The notes: generated by a model from the letters alone, not told the origin. Positions 42,653 through 53,078 are shown, counted from the first letter of the stretch. The stretch is 64,000 nt of DNA from Clostridium_AD sp050717635 (GCF_050717635.1 NZ_JBOITO010000036.1:124001-188000), one strand, 5' to 3'. A program made the numbers and translations.

Positions 42653-44575
42653 ATGGACTTTAAAAAAATAATACAGAATGATAGAGAAGTTAAGATCAAA
42701 AGCAAGTTCGAAGGAACTTTTTTAGAGTATTTAGATAAAATTAAAGCAAATCCTGACAAAGCTAAACTTTCACATAAGAGGATGTATGACACCATTATAA
42801 AAGATGGCTTTGAAATTTTAAAGCCTGAAGAAAACCCAAGGATAAGAAAGATATACGGCAATGATCTTATAAAAAGATATAATTTTTTCAAAGAAGACTT
42901 TTTTGGAATTGATAAAGTACTTATGAAAATAGTTAGTTATTTTTATTCTGCATCCATGAAGGGTGAAGAATCTAGACAGGTTTTATATTTGGCTGGCCCT
43001 GTAGGTGCTGGAAAGTCATCATTAGTGGAAGCTCTTAAAAAAGCTTTTGAAAATACAGAACCTGTATATGTTTTAAAAGGATGTCCTATGAATGAAGAAC
43101 CTCTACATTTAATACCAAAACATCTTAGACGCGACTTTGAAAAAATGCTTGGCGTTGAAATTGAAGGCGATCTTTGCCCAGCCTGCAAATATAGGCTCTT
43201 AAACGAGTATGATGGTAAATTTGAAGATTTTCCTGTTACAACAACTTCATTTTCAATAAGGTCAAGAAAAGGTATAGGTGTTGTTCCACCAGTAGACCCG
43301 AATAATCAAGATACTTCAATTTTAACAGGTTCTGTAGATATATCAAAAATGGATATGTATTCAGAAGATGATCCAAGAGTTTTCTCTCTTAATGGAGCCT
43401 TCAATGTTGGAAATCGTGGGCTAGTAGAATTTATAGAAGTATTCAAAAATGATGTTGAATATCTTCACACTATAATAACTGCAACTCAAGAAAAATCAAT
43501 ACCTTCACCAGGGAAGGGTTCTATGATTTACTTTGATGGTATAATTATTGCCCATTCTAATGAAGCCGAATGGAATAGGTTTAAATCAGATCATACTAAT
43601 GAAGCTATTTTAGATAGAATCGTAAAGGTTGAGGTTCCTTATTGCCTTGAATTAAATGAAGAAATTAAAATTTATGAAAAGATACTTAAAAAGAGTAATT
43701 TTAATCCTCATATAGCACCACACACCATTGAAACAGCTGCAACGTTTGCACTACTCTCAAGACTTAAACCATCTAATAAAGTAGATTCTATAACTAAATT
43801 AAAGATTTATAATGGTGAGGAAATAGTAGAAAAAGGAACTACTAAAAAAGTTGATATTAGTGAAATAAGAGAAGAAGCAGGTATCGATGAGGGCATGCAA
43901 GGAATTTCAACTAGATTTATCGTAAAAGCCATTGATAATGCTATATCAAATTCAGAATTTGATTGTATAAATCCACTTAGTATTATGGAAAGTATAATTA
44001 AATCAGTTAGGGAAATGGATGTTGCTGAAGATGAAAAGAAGAAGTATATGGGCTTTGTCCAAGATACTATTAGAAAAGAATATAATAAGGTCTTAGAAAA
44101 GGAAGTAACCAAGGCTTTTATACACAGCTATAAAGAACAAGCTGAAAGTTTGTTTAATAATTATATTGATAATGCAGAAGCCTTTGTAAATAAGGCAAAA
44201 TTAAAGGATAGTGCCACCGGTGAAGAGTTACAAGCTGATGAACATTTTATGCGCTCTATAGAAGAACAGATTGGAGTAGGTGAAAGTTCTGCAAAAGGGT
44301 TTAGGAGTGATGTAACTTCCTATATGTTCTATGTAGTTAGAAATGGCGGCAAAATTAAATATGAATCTTATGAACCACTAAAAGAAGCTATTGAAAAGAA
44401 ACTAACTAGCTCAGTAAAAGAGCTTTCAAGAATTGTGACTAGGTCTAGAGTACGCGATAAAGATCAAGATGAAAAATATAATGTTATGGTGGAACAAATG
44501 AAAGAAAATGGCTATTGTGATCATTGCTGTGATGTAATATTAAAATATGCAGCTAATAATTTATGGAAGGACTAA
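42653..44575 (+). CDS. prkA: PrkA family AAA+ protein (protein kinase / protease-like)
   Basis: The 640-residue protein has Walker A GPVGAGKSS near residues 115-123, a DPRVFSLNGAFNVGNRGLVE region and the C-terminal PrkA domain. PrkA is expressed during sporulation in Bacillus and stationary phase in E. coli (YeaG), has been described as a serine kinase, and has AAA+ protease-like similarity. Starts behind AGGAGG. It is the first gene of a three-gene operon. Confidence 0.9.
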   Translation: MDFKKIIQNDREVKIKSKFEGTFLEYLDKIKANPDKAKLSHKRMYDTIIKDGFEILKPEENPRIRKIYGNDLIKRYNFFKEDFFGIDKVLMKIVSYFYSASMKGEESRQVLYLAGPVGAGKSSLVEALKKAFENTEPVYVLKGCPMNEEPLHLIPKHLRRDFEKMLGVEIEGDLCPACKYRLLNEYDGKFEDFPVTTTSFSIRSRKGIGVVPPVDPNNQDTSILTGSVDISKMDMYSEDDPRVFSLNGAFNVGNRGLVEFIEVFKNDVEYLHTIITATQEKSIPSPGKGSMIYFDGIIIAHSNEAEWNRFKSDHTNEAILDRIVKVEVPYCLELNEEIKIYEKILKKSNFNPHIAPHTIETAATFALLSRLKPSNKVDSITKLKIYNGEEIVEKGTTKKVDISEIREEAGIDEGMQGISTRFIVKAIDNAISNSEFDCINPLSIMESIIKSVREMDVAEDEKKKYMGFVQDTIRKEYNKVLEKEVTKAFIHSYKEQAESLFNNYIDNAEAFVNKAKLKDSATGEELQADEHFMRSIEEQIGVGESSAKGFRSDVTSYMFYVVRNGGKIKYESYEPLKEAIEKKLTSSVKELSRIVTRSRVRDKDQDEKYNVMVEQMKENGYCDHCCDVILKYAANNLWKD

Positions 44576-44579
44576 TCCT

Positions 44580-45752
44580 ATGGGGGTATTTAGAGATAAT
44601 AATTCAACTCCCATAGACCATGATAGGGCTGTAGAGGATAGAAGACGTCACCGCCAGCTTGTTGAAAAATCCATTAAAGAAAACTTAGGAGATATATTGT
44701 CTGAAGAAAGCATTATAGGGCAAAGTAAGGATAAAAAAATAAAAATACCTATAAGAGGTCTTAAGGAATATGAATTTATTTTTGGTAAAAACAAGGGTGG
44801 AGTTGGTAGTGGAGATGGCAATGAAAAACGAGGTCAAGTTATAGGAAAAGAAAAAGCACAAGGCTCCGGAAAAGGTTCAGGTGGAGCCGGTGACGATGAA
44901 GGGGAAGATATTTACGAAACCGAGATAACATTAGAAGACGCTCTAAATTATCTATTAGAAGATTTAGAGCTCCCTGAAATGGACAAAAAAAAATTTTCTG
45001 AAATATTAACAGAAAATAGTACTAAAAGATCAGGATATCAAAAACATGGAATTAATCCACGCCTTGCTAAAAAAAGAACAGTAACTGAAAAAATTAAAAG
45101 ACAACAAGGAAAACGTAAAGCCTTAAAAGAAATATCAAAAGATGATGAAATGGAAAGATTACCTTTCAAAAATGAAGATTTAAGATATCATAGAGTAAAA
45201 CAAGTTTTAAAGAGAGAAGCAAATGCAGTAATTATATGTGTAATGGATGTATCTGGATCAATGGATAACACAAAAAAATACTTGGCACGCTCCTTCTTCT
45301 TTGTTCTGTCTCAATTTATTAAATCTAAATACTCAAATGTGGAAGTTAGTTTTGTTGCCCATACAACTGTTGCTAAGGAAGTAAACGAAGTTGATTTTTT
45401 CCACAAAGTAGAATCAGGCGGCACCTATATTTCTAGTGGACTCAATAAAGCTTTAGAAATAATTGATAAAAGATATAATCCTGAATATTGGAATGTGTAT
45501 GTTTTTTACGTAAGTGATGGAGATAATTGGCAGGAAGATAATCAAAAAGCTATAGATGCTGCAAAAAATATTTGCGAAGTAAGCAATCTATTTGGGTATG
45601 CTGAGCTTATGCGTAGTTACTATTCTTCTTCAATGAAAGAAATTTTTAAAAAAGGTGTAACTAATAAAAACTTTCTTTCGGTGGATATAAAAGAAAAACT
45701 TGACCTATGGAAAGGACTTAAATACATGCTAAAAAAGGATGGAGAGAGGTGA
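44580..45752 (+). CDS. yhbH: YhbH/YeaH family sporulation protein
   Basis: The 390-residue protein has a low-complexity Gly/Lys linker near 80-105 and a von Willebrand-A-like domain, VICVMDVSGSMDNTKKYLAR, near 222-241, with a MIDAS-type DxSGS. The ATG at 44580 lies behind GGAAGG and four bases after the prkA stop. It is conserved beside prkA and spoVR in clostridia. Confidence 0.9.
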   Translation: MGVFRDNNSTPIDHDRAVEDRRRHRQLVEKSIKENLGDILSEESIIGQSKDKKIKIPIRGLKEYEFIFGKNKGGVGSGDGNEKRGQVIGKEKAQGSGKGSGGAGDDEGEDIYETEITLEDALNYLLEDLELPEMDKKKFSEILTENSTKRSGYQKHGINPRLAKKRTVTEKIKRQQGKRKALKEISKDDEMERLPFKNEDLRYHRVKQVLKREANAVIICVMDVSGSMDNTKKYLARSFFFVLSQFIKSKYSNVEVSFVAHTTVAKEVNEVDFFHKVESGGTYISSGLNKALEIIDKRYNPEYWNVYVFYVSDGDNWQEDNQKAIDAAKNICEVSNLFGYAELMRSYYSSSMKEIFKKGVTNKNFLSVDIKEKLDLWKGLKYMLKKDGER

Positions 45753-45759
45753 CACTATT

Positions 45760-47124
45760 TTGGAGTATACCTTAAAGGGCTTAGAAAATTGGAATGAAAA
45801 AATCGAAAATTTAGCAATAAAAGTAGGACTTGATTTCTATCCTCAAGAATATGAAATAATAGGATATAAAGATATGCTAGGCTACGAATCCTATATCGGC
45901 ATGCCTTCAAGATATCCACACTGGAGCTTTGGAAAGTCCTATGAAAAAAACAGTACCGTATATAAATATAATTTAACTGGACTGCCTTATGAAATGGTTA
46001 TAAATTCAGATCCTTGTATTGCATATTTAATGAAGGAAAATACCCTTTTACTTCAGATACTTACAATGGCTCATGTTTATGGCCATAATGATTTTTTCAA
46101 GAATAATAGACTTTTTAAAGATGGGACTAGAGCAGCATCTACTGTGGAAATGTTTAAATTTCATGCAGATATGGTAAGGAGTTATATAAATGATCCAAGT
46201 ATAGGTTATGAGAAGGTAGAAAGAATATTAGATGCAGCTCATGCCATAAAATTTCAGACCTCTAGGGTTATTGGAGAAAAAAGAATACATGGAGAAATCT
46301 TAAAACAGCGACTTTTAGATGATTATAAAGATAAAAATGAAGTTCATAGTAATTTAGAAACATATGTTAAATTACAATTTCCTAATTTAAATAAAATCCC
46401 TATAGAACCAGAGGATGATATTTTATATTTTATAATAAAATATGGAGAGCTGGAGGAATGGGAAAAAAGTTTATTAGAATTTGTAAGACAAGAAACATCT
46501 TACTTTATACCTCAAATTGAGACAAAAATAATGAATGAGGGCTGGGCTAGCTATTGGCATTATAATATATTAAAAAAATTGAATTTACCTGATTCACTCC
46601 ATTTAGAATTCATCAAGCGCCATAATGATGTTATAGCTCCAGGTTTTGGATCCATAAATCCATATTTTGTAGGTTTCAAAATTTTTGAAGATATTGTAAA
46701 ACGATATGGACCAGATAAGATATTTGAAGTTAGATCCCTTGAACGAGATGAATCCTTTTTAAGGAAATATCTAACAGAAGAACTATGCGCAGACCTTAAT
46801 TTATTTGAGTATGCTGCTAAGGATGGAAATTATGTAATTAAAGAAGTAGCTGATGATAATGGGTTTAAGAGTATTAGAAATTCCTTATGTAATTCTTGCG
46901 GCGTAGGGAGTATACCCCTTATTAGAGTAATAGAAATGTCCAAAAATGACAAAACTTTAATTCTAGAACATGTTTTTGATGGAAGAGAGTTAAATTCTGT
47001 TTATGCACAAGGGACACTAAAGTATATATATGAGTTATGGGGCCATACGGTTAGTTTAAAAACAACACAACTTGGAAAAGAAATTAAACTTATATGTGAT
47101 AATAAGGATATAACTGTAAAATAA
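45760..47124 (+). CDS. spoVR: SpoVR family stage V sporulation protein
   Basis: The 454-residue protein has the SpoVR signature region: MAHVYGHNDFFKNNRLF, IMNEGWASYWHYNILKKLNL and FGSINPYFVGFKIFEDIVKR. In Bacillus it affects spore cortex formation. The TTG at 45760 is spaced correctly behind GAGAGGTG and lies 7 bases after the yhbH stop, so translation is probably coupled. Confidence 0.9.
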   Translation: MEYTLKGLENWNEKIENLAIKVGLDFYPQEYEIIGYKDMLGYESYIGMPSRYPHWSFGKSYEKNSTVYKYNLTGLPYEMVINSDPCIAYLMKENTLLLQILTMAHVYGHNDFFKNNRLFKDGTRAASTVEMFKFHADMVRSYINDPSIGYEKVERILDAAHAIKFQTSRVIGEKRIHGEILKQRLLDDYKDKNEVHSNLETYVKLQFPNLNKIPIEPEDDILYFIIKYGELEEWEKSLLEFVRQETSYFIPQIETKIMNEGWASYWHYNILKKLNLPDSLHLEFIKRHNDVIAPGFGSINPYFVGFKIFEDIVKRYGPDKIFEVRSLERDESFLRKYLTEELCADLNLFEYAAKDGNYVIKEVADDNGFKSIRNSLCNSCGVGSIPLIRVIEMSKNDKTLILEHVFDGRELNSVYAQGTLKYIYELWGHTVSLKTTQLGKEIKLICDNKDITVK

Positions 47125-47143
47125 TAACATCACAACATCAAAG

Positions 47144-47175
47144 CCGTACTGTAAAAGGTACGGTTTTTTTTACTG
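47144..47175 (+). terminator. Intrinsic terminator of prkA-yhbH-spoVR
   Basis: CCGTAC and GTACGG form a six-pair stem extended by A-T pairs, followed by TTTTTTTT. It lies 20 bases after the spoVR stop. Confidence 0.8.
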
Positions 47176-47227
47176 TTATATTTAAAAAATCATTGCTATA
47201 ATAAGATATTATAAGGAGTTGGTATTA

Positions 47228-48106
47228 TTGGATAACAAAAAAATATACATATTAATGGTTTTATCTGCTTTGTTTTGGGGAGGAGCATTTATTGCTGGAA
47301 AACTTTCCGTACCTTTTATTCCAGTCTATACTTTAACTTTTCTAAGATTTTTTGTTGCAACTTTTATTCTTTTTTTTGTTGTAAAGTATAAGGACAAAAG
47401 CAACTATAAATTAACTAAAAAGGATGTTCCTATATTTTTGTTTACTGGTATAATTGGAATGTTTGGCTATCATGTTTTCTTTTTTAGTGCATTAAAATAC
47501 ACCACTGCAATAAATTCATCTCTAATAGCAGCCACTAATCCTATAATAACAACAATTTTATGTATTATATTTTTAAAAGATAAAATAACCTTTAAAAGAG
47601 CTATTGGAATATTTTTATCTTTTTCAGGCGTATTTCTAACTATAACAAATGCAAATTTGTCTATAATGCGTAATCTTTCATTAAACAAAGGTGATTTATT
47701 AATGCTTGTAGCTGTTAGTTTATGGGCTGCATATTCAGTTTTCAGTAAAATTGTTATACATAAATTTTCACCACTTATTCTAACCTTTTACAGTTTCCTA
47801 TTTTGCACTATATTTTTAATTCCTTTTGTTATATATGACAGGCCTTGGATGTTTATAATGTCAGTTCCCTACTACTCATTTGTGGCAGTATTATATATGA
47901 GTATATTTGCATCTATTATAGGATATTTGGTTCAACAAATGTCCATAAAACAAATAGGTCCAAGTAAAACTTCAAATTTTATTAATTTAGTACCTATTTT
48001 TTCTATCATACTTTCAGTAGCTATATTGAAGGAGAATATGTCCATTGTAAAGTTTTTTACTGGTATTTTGATTGTCACAGGGGTTTATATATGCCAAAAA
48101 AGCTAA
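47228..48106 (+). CDS. EamA/DMT-family permease
   Basis: The protein of about 292 residues has ten hydrophobic segments arranged as two EamA repeats. The first begins ILMVLSALFWGGAFIAGKLS, the second MLVAVSLWAAYSVFSKIVIH. It is likely to export amino acids or metabolites. The TTG at 47228 is well spaced from AAGGAG; the TTG at 47219 is directly adjacent to it. Confidence 0.85.
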   Translation: MDNKKIYILMVLSALFWGGAFIAGKLSVPFIPVYTLTFLRFFVATFILFFVVKYKDKSNYKLTKKDVPIFLFTGIIGMFGYHVFFFSALKYTTAINSSLIAATNPIITTILCIIFLKDKITFKRAIGIFLSFSGVFLTITNANLSIMRNLSLNKGDLLMLVAVSLWAAYSVFSKIVIHKFSPLILTFYSFLFCTIFLIPFVIYDRPWMFIMSVPYYSFVAVLYMSIFASIIGYLVQQMSIKQIGPSKTSNFINLVPIFSIILSVAILKENMSIVKFFTGILIVTGVYICQKS

Positions 48107-48112
48107 AAAACA

Positions 48113-48140
48113 AACCCTATAGGTTTGATCCTATAGGGTT
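48113..48140. terminator. Intrinsic terminator between convergent genes
   Basis: AACCCTATAGG and CCTATAGGGTT form a perfect eleven-pair stem. On the minus strand TGTTTTTTAG follows, so it chiefly ends the zinc-ribbon gene at 48157. Confidence 0.75.
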
Positions 48141-48156
48141 AATAATAATCTTTTCA

Positions 48157-48321
48157 TTATCTTCTGAATCCTCTGTCGTTCTGTTGTTTTCTTGCTCTTC
48201 TGCAATCAACACATCTTTGAGGCTCATTGTCGAATCCTTTTTCTTTGTAGAATTCTTGTTCGCCTTCAGTGAATACGAAGTCTTTACCGCAATCTTTACA
48301 TACTAAAGTTTTATCTGCCAT
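48157..48321 (-). CDS. Small zinc-ribbon protein (probable zinc-binding domain family)
   Basis: The 54-residue protein reads CKDCGKDF near residues 8-15 and CVDCRRARK near 37-45, two CxxC pairs joined by EGEQEFYKEKGF. It matches the small zinc-ribbon family common in Firmicutes, often annotated as a probable zinc-binding domain. A GGAGGAATG site precedes the ATG at 48321. It probably binds nucleic acid; role unknown. Confidence 0.75.
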   Translation of the reverse strand: MADKTLVCKDCGKDFVFTEGEQEFYKEKGFDNEPQRCVDCRRARKQQNDRGFRR

Positions 48322-48548
48322 GTTAAACATTCCTCCTTTTTCTAAATATTAAGATCTAGAACCAATTAACAATTATATTCAAAAAGAGGATATGTTGTTA
48401 TCTAGTTTAATCTCAGCACTAACTGTCATTTAACAATTAATATACATTTATTTTAGCATGTCTATAATTGAAATGCAATATATTTTCTCTTGTTTTATTA
48501 ACAATAATTCTCAATACTTCGCTATTAAATTATGCTAAGTATACTTAC

Positions 48549-49562
48549 TTATTTTATTTTTGTAAGCTGATTCCTATCTTCCATTTGAGGTGGTTCTTCC
48601 ATCCACCCATGTTTAATCATCATTTTTCCACCCTTTTTCGAAAAAGAAAATGTGTTTTTTACAATTATTGCTAGTTTAACATGTAAATCACCTCTCATAC
48701 TAAATGATGTACCTAAAGCATTGAAACCTAAAGCTGAGCTGGATATTAAACTAATTATAAACATCATAAGTTTATCTGAAAAGGGTGGTTTAATTGTATC
48801 TGTAGCTTTGCCTGCCCATGTACTTGGAGGTTGAATATCACTTTGTAATAATACAGCACTTAATTCAGTTATAATGTTTTTTGCTATTTCTTTACCTTCT
48901 ATAAAATATGTTTTTACTTCATTTTCTTTGGCAACTTGTGCAAATCCTGTCATAAGTTGCATTCCTAAAATGTTATTTTCTAGAGCTTCATTAATATAAC
49001 CAACCTCAATTGTATTTAATGAACGTTTCTCTGATAAAATATTATATCCACTCATGTAATTTATGTTTTCAATAAATTCTATATGTTTTGGCATAGTTAC
49101 AGTTGGTGGTTGTGCAAGAACTCCTTTTCCTAATAGATAGTTTGTTGTCATAACATAATACTTATCAGCAATATCATATTCAAGTTTAAATAAATCATGA
49201 GCTTCTTTCATATTAGATAGAGCTGTAAAAACAGCACAATGACCAATTTTTAATTTCATCATCTGACGAAGAAACATTATATTGAAAATGTCATCAAATA
49301 GTGGGGGTTCTTCTCTTAGAATATCTCGTTCATCAAATCCCATGGGAATAACTGCATCTGCACTATTAAATATATTCACAATATTATTTTTTACATTTAA
49401 AATCTCAGTAATATACTCACTTAATATATTTTTAGCTTCACTATCAATAGTTTTATCTTTAAATATATTAAATATCATTAAATTTGCTGTTGTAGATTGA
49501 TAAGCCATCCAGACTGTACCTAATTCTGATGAAGATAATTGTATCTTTGCCTCTGTAGTCAT
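48549..49562 (-). CDS. DUF3231 protein, paralogue 1
   Basis: The 337-residue protein consists of two related all-helical halves of about 165 residues, the first containing NYLLGKGVLAQPPTVTMP, the second LQSDIQPPSTWAGKATDT. The halves are arranged like ferritin-type bundles with repeated QPP motifs. It ends WMEEPPQMEDRNQLTK, shared by all three paralogues. DUF3231 proteins are found in spore formers with unknown function. It is the most diverged of the three. Confidence 0.85.
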   Translation of the reverse strand: MTTEAKIQLSSSELGTVWMAYQSTTANLMIFNIFKDKTIDSEAKNILSEYITEILNVKNNIVNIFNSADAVIPMGFDERDILREEPPLFDDIFNIMFLRQMMKLKIGHCAVFTALSNMKEAHDLFKLEYDIADKYYVMTTNYLLGKGVLAQPPTVTMPKHIEFIENINYMSGYNILSEKRSLNTIEVGYINEALENNILGMQLMTGFAQVAKENEVKTYFIEGKEIAKNIITELSAVLLQSDIQPPSTWAGKATDTIKPPFSDKLMMFIISLISSSALGFNALGTSFSMRGDLHVKLAIIVKNTFSFSKKGGKMMIKHGWMEEPPQMEDRNQLTKIK

Positions 49563-49622
49563 TTAAATTCTCCTTTCTTTTGTTTTTTAATATTAATATA
49601 GATATATACATATTTATTCTTT

Positions 49623-50630
49623 TTATTTTGTAAGTTGGTTCCTGTCTTCCATTTGAGGAGGTTCTTCCATCCATTTATGTTTAATCATAATTTTAGCACC
49701 TTTTTTTGAATATTCAAATGTATTTTTAGAAATGAGCCCAAGCTTAACAGGTAAATCATTTCTCATACTAAAAGATGTACCAAGTCCAGTGAAGCCTAAT
49801 GCTGTGATGGCTGTTAAGCTGTTTATGTACATCATAAGTTTATCAGAGAAAGGAGCCTCTGTAGAATCTGTAACTTTACCTGCCCATGCACTAGGAGGTT
49901 GAATATCACTTTGTAATAACACGCCACTTAATTCAGTAATTACCTTTTTACATAATTCTTTACCCTCTATGAAGTATTTTTTAACTTCATCTTCTTTTGC
50001 AACTTGAGCAAATCCCGTTAATAATTGCGTATTAAAAATGTTATCTTCTATAGCTTCATTAATATAACCAACCTCAATTGTATTTAATGCACGTTTTTCA
50101 GAAAAAGCATTAAATCCACTCATGTAATTTTTGTCCTCAATAAATTCTACTTGTTTTGGCATAGTTACATATGGCGGTCTTGCAAGCACTCCTTTTCCTA
50201 ATAAATAGCTTGTAGCCATAATATAGTATTTATTAGAAATATCGTACTTTAGCTTGAATACATCATTAACCTCTTTCATATATGACATTGCTGAAAATAC
50301 AGAAGATTGACCTAAATGTAATTTTGTAAGCTGACGAAGGAACATTACACAAAAAATATCATCAAATAGTGGTGGTACTTCTCTTATAATATCTTGCTCA
50401 CCGAATGCTAATGGAATAACTGCTTTTTCATTATTAAATATATTTACAATTTTACTAATTATATTTTTTCTTTCACCTACATAGGAGGCTATTATATTTT
50501 GAGCATCTTTATCGATGACTTTATCTTTGAGTAAATCAAAAATTATTATTCCTGATGATATTGTTTGATAACTCATCCATAATGTACCCAATTCTGTTGA
50601 AGTTATTTGTATTTTTGCTTCTGTTGTCAT
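49623..50630 (-). CDS. DUF3231 protein, paralogue 2
   Basis: At 335 residues it is very similar to paralogue 3 (50700), sharing NYMSGFNAFSEKRALNTIEV-type blocks and the common C-terminus. It lies in tandem with gaps of 60 to 70 bases, and the repeated AAGGATGGATTTAT leader suggests duplication including the start region. It is probably co-transcribed with its neighbours. Confidence 0.85.
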   Translation of the reverse strand: MTTEAKIQITSTELGTLWMSYQTISSGIIIFDLLKDKVIDKDAQNIIASYVGERKNIISKIVNIFNNEKAVIPLAFGEQDIIREVPPLFDDIFCVMFLRQLTKLHLGQSSVFSAMSYMKEVNDVFKLKYDISNKYYIMATSYLLGKGVLARPPYVTMPKQVEFIEDKNYMSGFNAFSEKRALNTIEVGYINEAIEDNIFNTQLLTGFAQVAKEDEVKKYFIEGKELCKKVITELSGVLLQSDIQPPSAWAGKVTDSTEAPFSDKLMMYINSLTAITALGFTGLGTSFSMRNDLPVKLGLISKNTFEYSKKGAKIMIKHKWMEEPPQMEDRNQLTK

Positions 50631-50699
50631 ATAAATCCATCCTTTTATTTAAATAGTAATAACATCCACATCTTATTCTATGTCCATACTTTTAGTCTT

Positions 50700-51707
50700 T
50701 TATTTTGTAAGTTGATTTCTATCTTCCATTTGAGGAGGTTCTTCCATCCATTTATGTTTAATCATTATTTTGGCACCTTTTTTTGAATATTGAAATGTAT
50801 TTTTGGAAATGAGTCCAAGTTTAACAGGTAAATCATTTCTCATGCTAAAAGATGTACCAAGCCCAGTGAAGCCTAATGCTGTTATGGCTGTTAAACTGTT
50901 TATGTACATCATAAGTTTATCAGAGAAAGGAGCCTCTGTAGAATCTGTAGCTTTACCTGCCCATGAACTTGGAGGTTGAATATCACTTTGTAATAACACA
51001 GAACTTAATTCTTCAATTACATTTTTTGATAATTCTTTACCTTCTATAAAGTATTTTTTAACTTCGCTTTCTTTTGCAACTTGTGCAAATCCAGTAAGTA
51101 ACTGCATATTAAAAATATTATATTCTATAGCTTCATTAATATAACCAACCTCAATTGTATTTAACGAGCGTTTTTCAGAAAAAGCGTTAAATCCGCTCAT
51201 GTAATTTTTGTCTTCAATAAATTCTACTTGTTTTGGCATAGTTACATATGGTGGCCTTGCAAGCACCCCTTTTCCTAATAGATAGTTTGTAGCTAGCACA
51301 TAATATTTATTAGAAACATCGTACTTTAGCTTTAATACATCATTAACTTCTTTCATATATGACATTGCTGAAAACACAGCAGAATGACCTAAATGTAATT
51401 TTGAAATCTGACGAAGGAACATTACGAAAAAAATATCATCAAATAATGGCGGTACTTCTCGTATAATATCTTGCTCACCAAATCCTATTGGAATAACTGC
51501 TTTTGCATTATTGAATATATTTTCAATTTCATTAATAATTTTTTCTCTTTCAGCAACATATGCAGTTATCATATTTTGGACATCCTTATTGATAGCTTTT
51601 TCTTTAAATACATTGCAAGCTGCTACTGCTGCTGATAATGTTTGATAACTCATCCATAATGTACCTAATTCTGTTGAAGTTATTTGAAGTTTTGCTTCAG
51701 TAGTCAT
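50700..51707 (-). CDS. DUF3231 protein, paralogue 3
   Basis: The 335-residue product is close to paralogue 2 and differs mainly in the first 90 residues (TLSAAVAACNVFKEKAINK). It is the first gene of the tandem as transcribed, behind AAGGATGG. Recent triplication followed by drift in the N-terminal half is likely. Confidence 0.85.
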   Translation of the reverse strand: MTTEAKLQITSTELGTLWMSYQTLSAAVAACNVFKEKAINKDVQNMITAYVAEREKIINEIENIFNNAKAVIPIGFGEQDIIREVPPLFDDIFFVMFLRQISKLHLGHSAVFSAMSYMKEVNDVLKLKYDVSNKYYVLATNYLLGKGVLARPPYVTMPKQVEFIEDKNYMSGFNAFSEKRSLNTIEVGYINEAIEYNIFNMQLLTGFAQVAKESEVKKYFIEGKELSKNVIEELSSVLLQSDIQPPSSWAGKATDSTEAPFSDKLMMYINSLTAITALGFTGLGTSFSMRNDLPVKLGLISKNTFQYSKKGAKIMIKHKWMEEPPQMEDRNQLTK

Positions 51708-51765
51708 ATAAATCCATCCTTCTTTTTAAAATTATAGTTCTATATACTATTATGTTAAATTTATG

Positions 51766-52272
51766 TTATCTTATACAGTTATAAGGTATTTTCATTATAA
51801 AAAATAAAATATGCGGGCTTATGAGTGCAATTATCCAAGCATACATTGGCTTTTTATAATGAAGTAATAGCATTGCAAATATAATATAATTGAACACCAA
51901 ACTATACCATATATTCCACCCGTTATGATGAGTAAAGTATCCCAGTTTAATACCAACTAATTCTGAAAAAGTGTAAATAGCTACATAGATTGAAATGTGG
52001 AGTATTATTTTTGATGTTTTTTTTGGCAACCGTGAAATAAATAGAATAACTGTACTTGGATATACTGTAATACAAATAAATAAATCAGAAAAAGTACGAT
52101 TTAATATTTTTGATTCATAAAACCATAATGGATTATTATATATTAATAGAATACAAGCAAGATTACTCAAAATAAAAAAAAGTATAGTTGGATAATAACT
52201 CTCCCAATTTCTCCAGTCTCCAAATTTATAACAAATAACAATAGATATAATTGCAAGAAATAGAAAATACAT
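51766..52272 (-). CDS. CBO0543-family membrane protein
   Basis: The 168-residue protein has five or six membrane segments, with FGDWRNWESYYPTILFFILS near residues 17-36 and ELVGIKLGYFTHHNGWNIWY near 105-124. These match CBO0543-type proteins of unknown function from clostridia and bacilli. It is divergent from the next gene and adjacent to DUF3231 genes. Confidence 0.75.
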   Translation of the reverse strand: MYFLFLAIISIVICYKFGDWRNWESYYPTILFFILSNLACILLIYNNPLWFYESKILNRTFSDLFICITVYPSTVILFISRLPKKTSKIILHISIYVAIYTFSELVGIKLGYFTHHNGWNIWYSLVFNYIIFAMLLLHYKKPMYAWIIALISPHILFFIMKIPYNCIR

Positions 52273-52480
52273 AAAAACACCTACTTAAGTTATTATTTTA
52301 GCCTTCAACTAAATTTTCATTGATAAATTTAATATACCCTGCTTATAAAATTAATATACTAATTGAAAACTATGAAATTACAAAAAAGAATCTTCAATTT
52401 AATACTTATAAATTTTATGAAAAAGGCAACAATAATTTTATTAACTAATTGTAAAAGAACTCAACGGAAGGAAATTAATT

Positions 52481-53035
52481 ATGGATTTTAGCACACTGGA
52501 AAAGCTTTCAGACGTTTTATATGAAAAGCTTCAACATACTCATTTAGATTATTATAATTTTTGGAAAAATAATATTCTATTTACTTGGAGATGGTGGATA
52601 GCACTTTCATTAATTATTTTACCATGGATTATTTGGTTATTCCTTAGAAAAAAAGAAAGCACGGATAGACTATTATATACTGGTTTTTTTGTTATGATAA
52701 TTTCAATCATTATGGATAAAATCGGAATATCATTGGGTTTATGGTATTATCCTATATATGTATTTCCTTTAATGCCAGAATATGTTCCTTATAATATTTG
52801 TGCATTACCTGTTGTTACTATGCTTACTATTCAGTATTTTCCTAAGGTCAATTCTTATATTAAAGCACTAATCTATTCTTTAACCAGCTCTTTTATCTTT
52901 GAACCCCTAAATGTATGGCTCGGACTTTATAAACAAACACATTGGAAGTACTATTACTCAGTCCCTATAATGATTTTAATATATTTGGCTGCAAACTATA
53001 TAGCATCAAGAAATAAATTTGATTATTTAAAATAA
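52481..53035 (+). CDS. CBO0543-family membrane protein
   Basis: The 184-residue protein has a soluble N-terminal helix and five membrane segments, with LFTWRWWIALSLIILPWIIW near 33-52 and FIFEPLNVWLGLYKQTHWKY near 139-158. These motifs characterise the CBO0543 family. It is a paralogue of the minus-strand gene at 51766. Starts behind GGAAGG. Confidence 0.75.
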   Translation: MDFSTLEKLSDVLYEKLQHTHLDYYNFWKNNILFTWRWWIALSLIILPWIIWLFLRKKESTDRLLYTGFFVMIISIIMDKIGISLGLWYYPIYVFPLMPEYVPYNICALPVVTMLTIQYFPKVNSYIKALIYSLTSSFIFEPLNVWLGLYKQTHWKYYYSVPIMILIYLAANYIASRNKFDYLK

Positions 53036-53039
53036 TAAA

Positions 53040-53078
53040 AATAACAAGTTGTTATGCTTTCATATTATACTTGTTATT
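53040..53078 (+). terminator. Intrinsic terminator
   Basis: AATAACAAG and CTTGTTATT form a nine-pair stem followed by TTTTTTAATT, just after the membrane protein stop. Confidence 0.75.

Noticed and set aside
42943..43188. Minus-strand ORF inside prkA
   Set aside because: It is opposite a highly conserved coding region and lacks a ribosome binding site.
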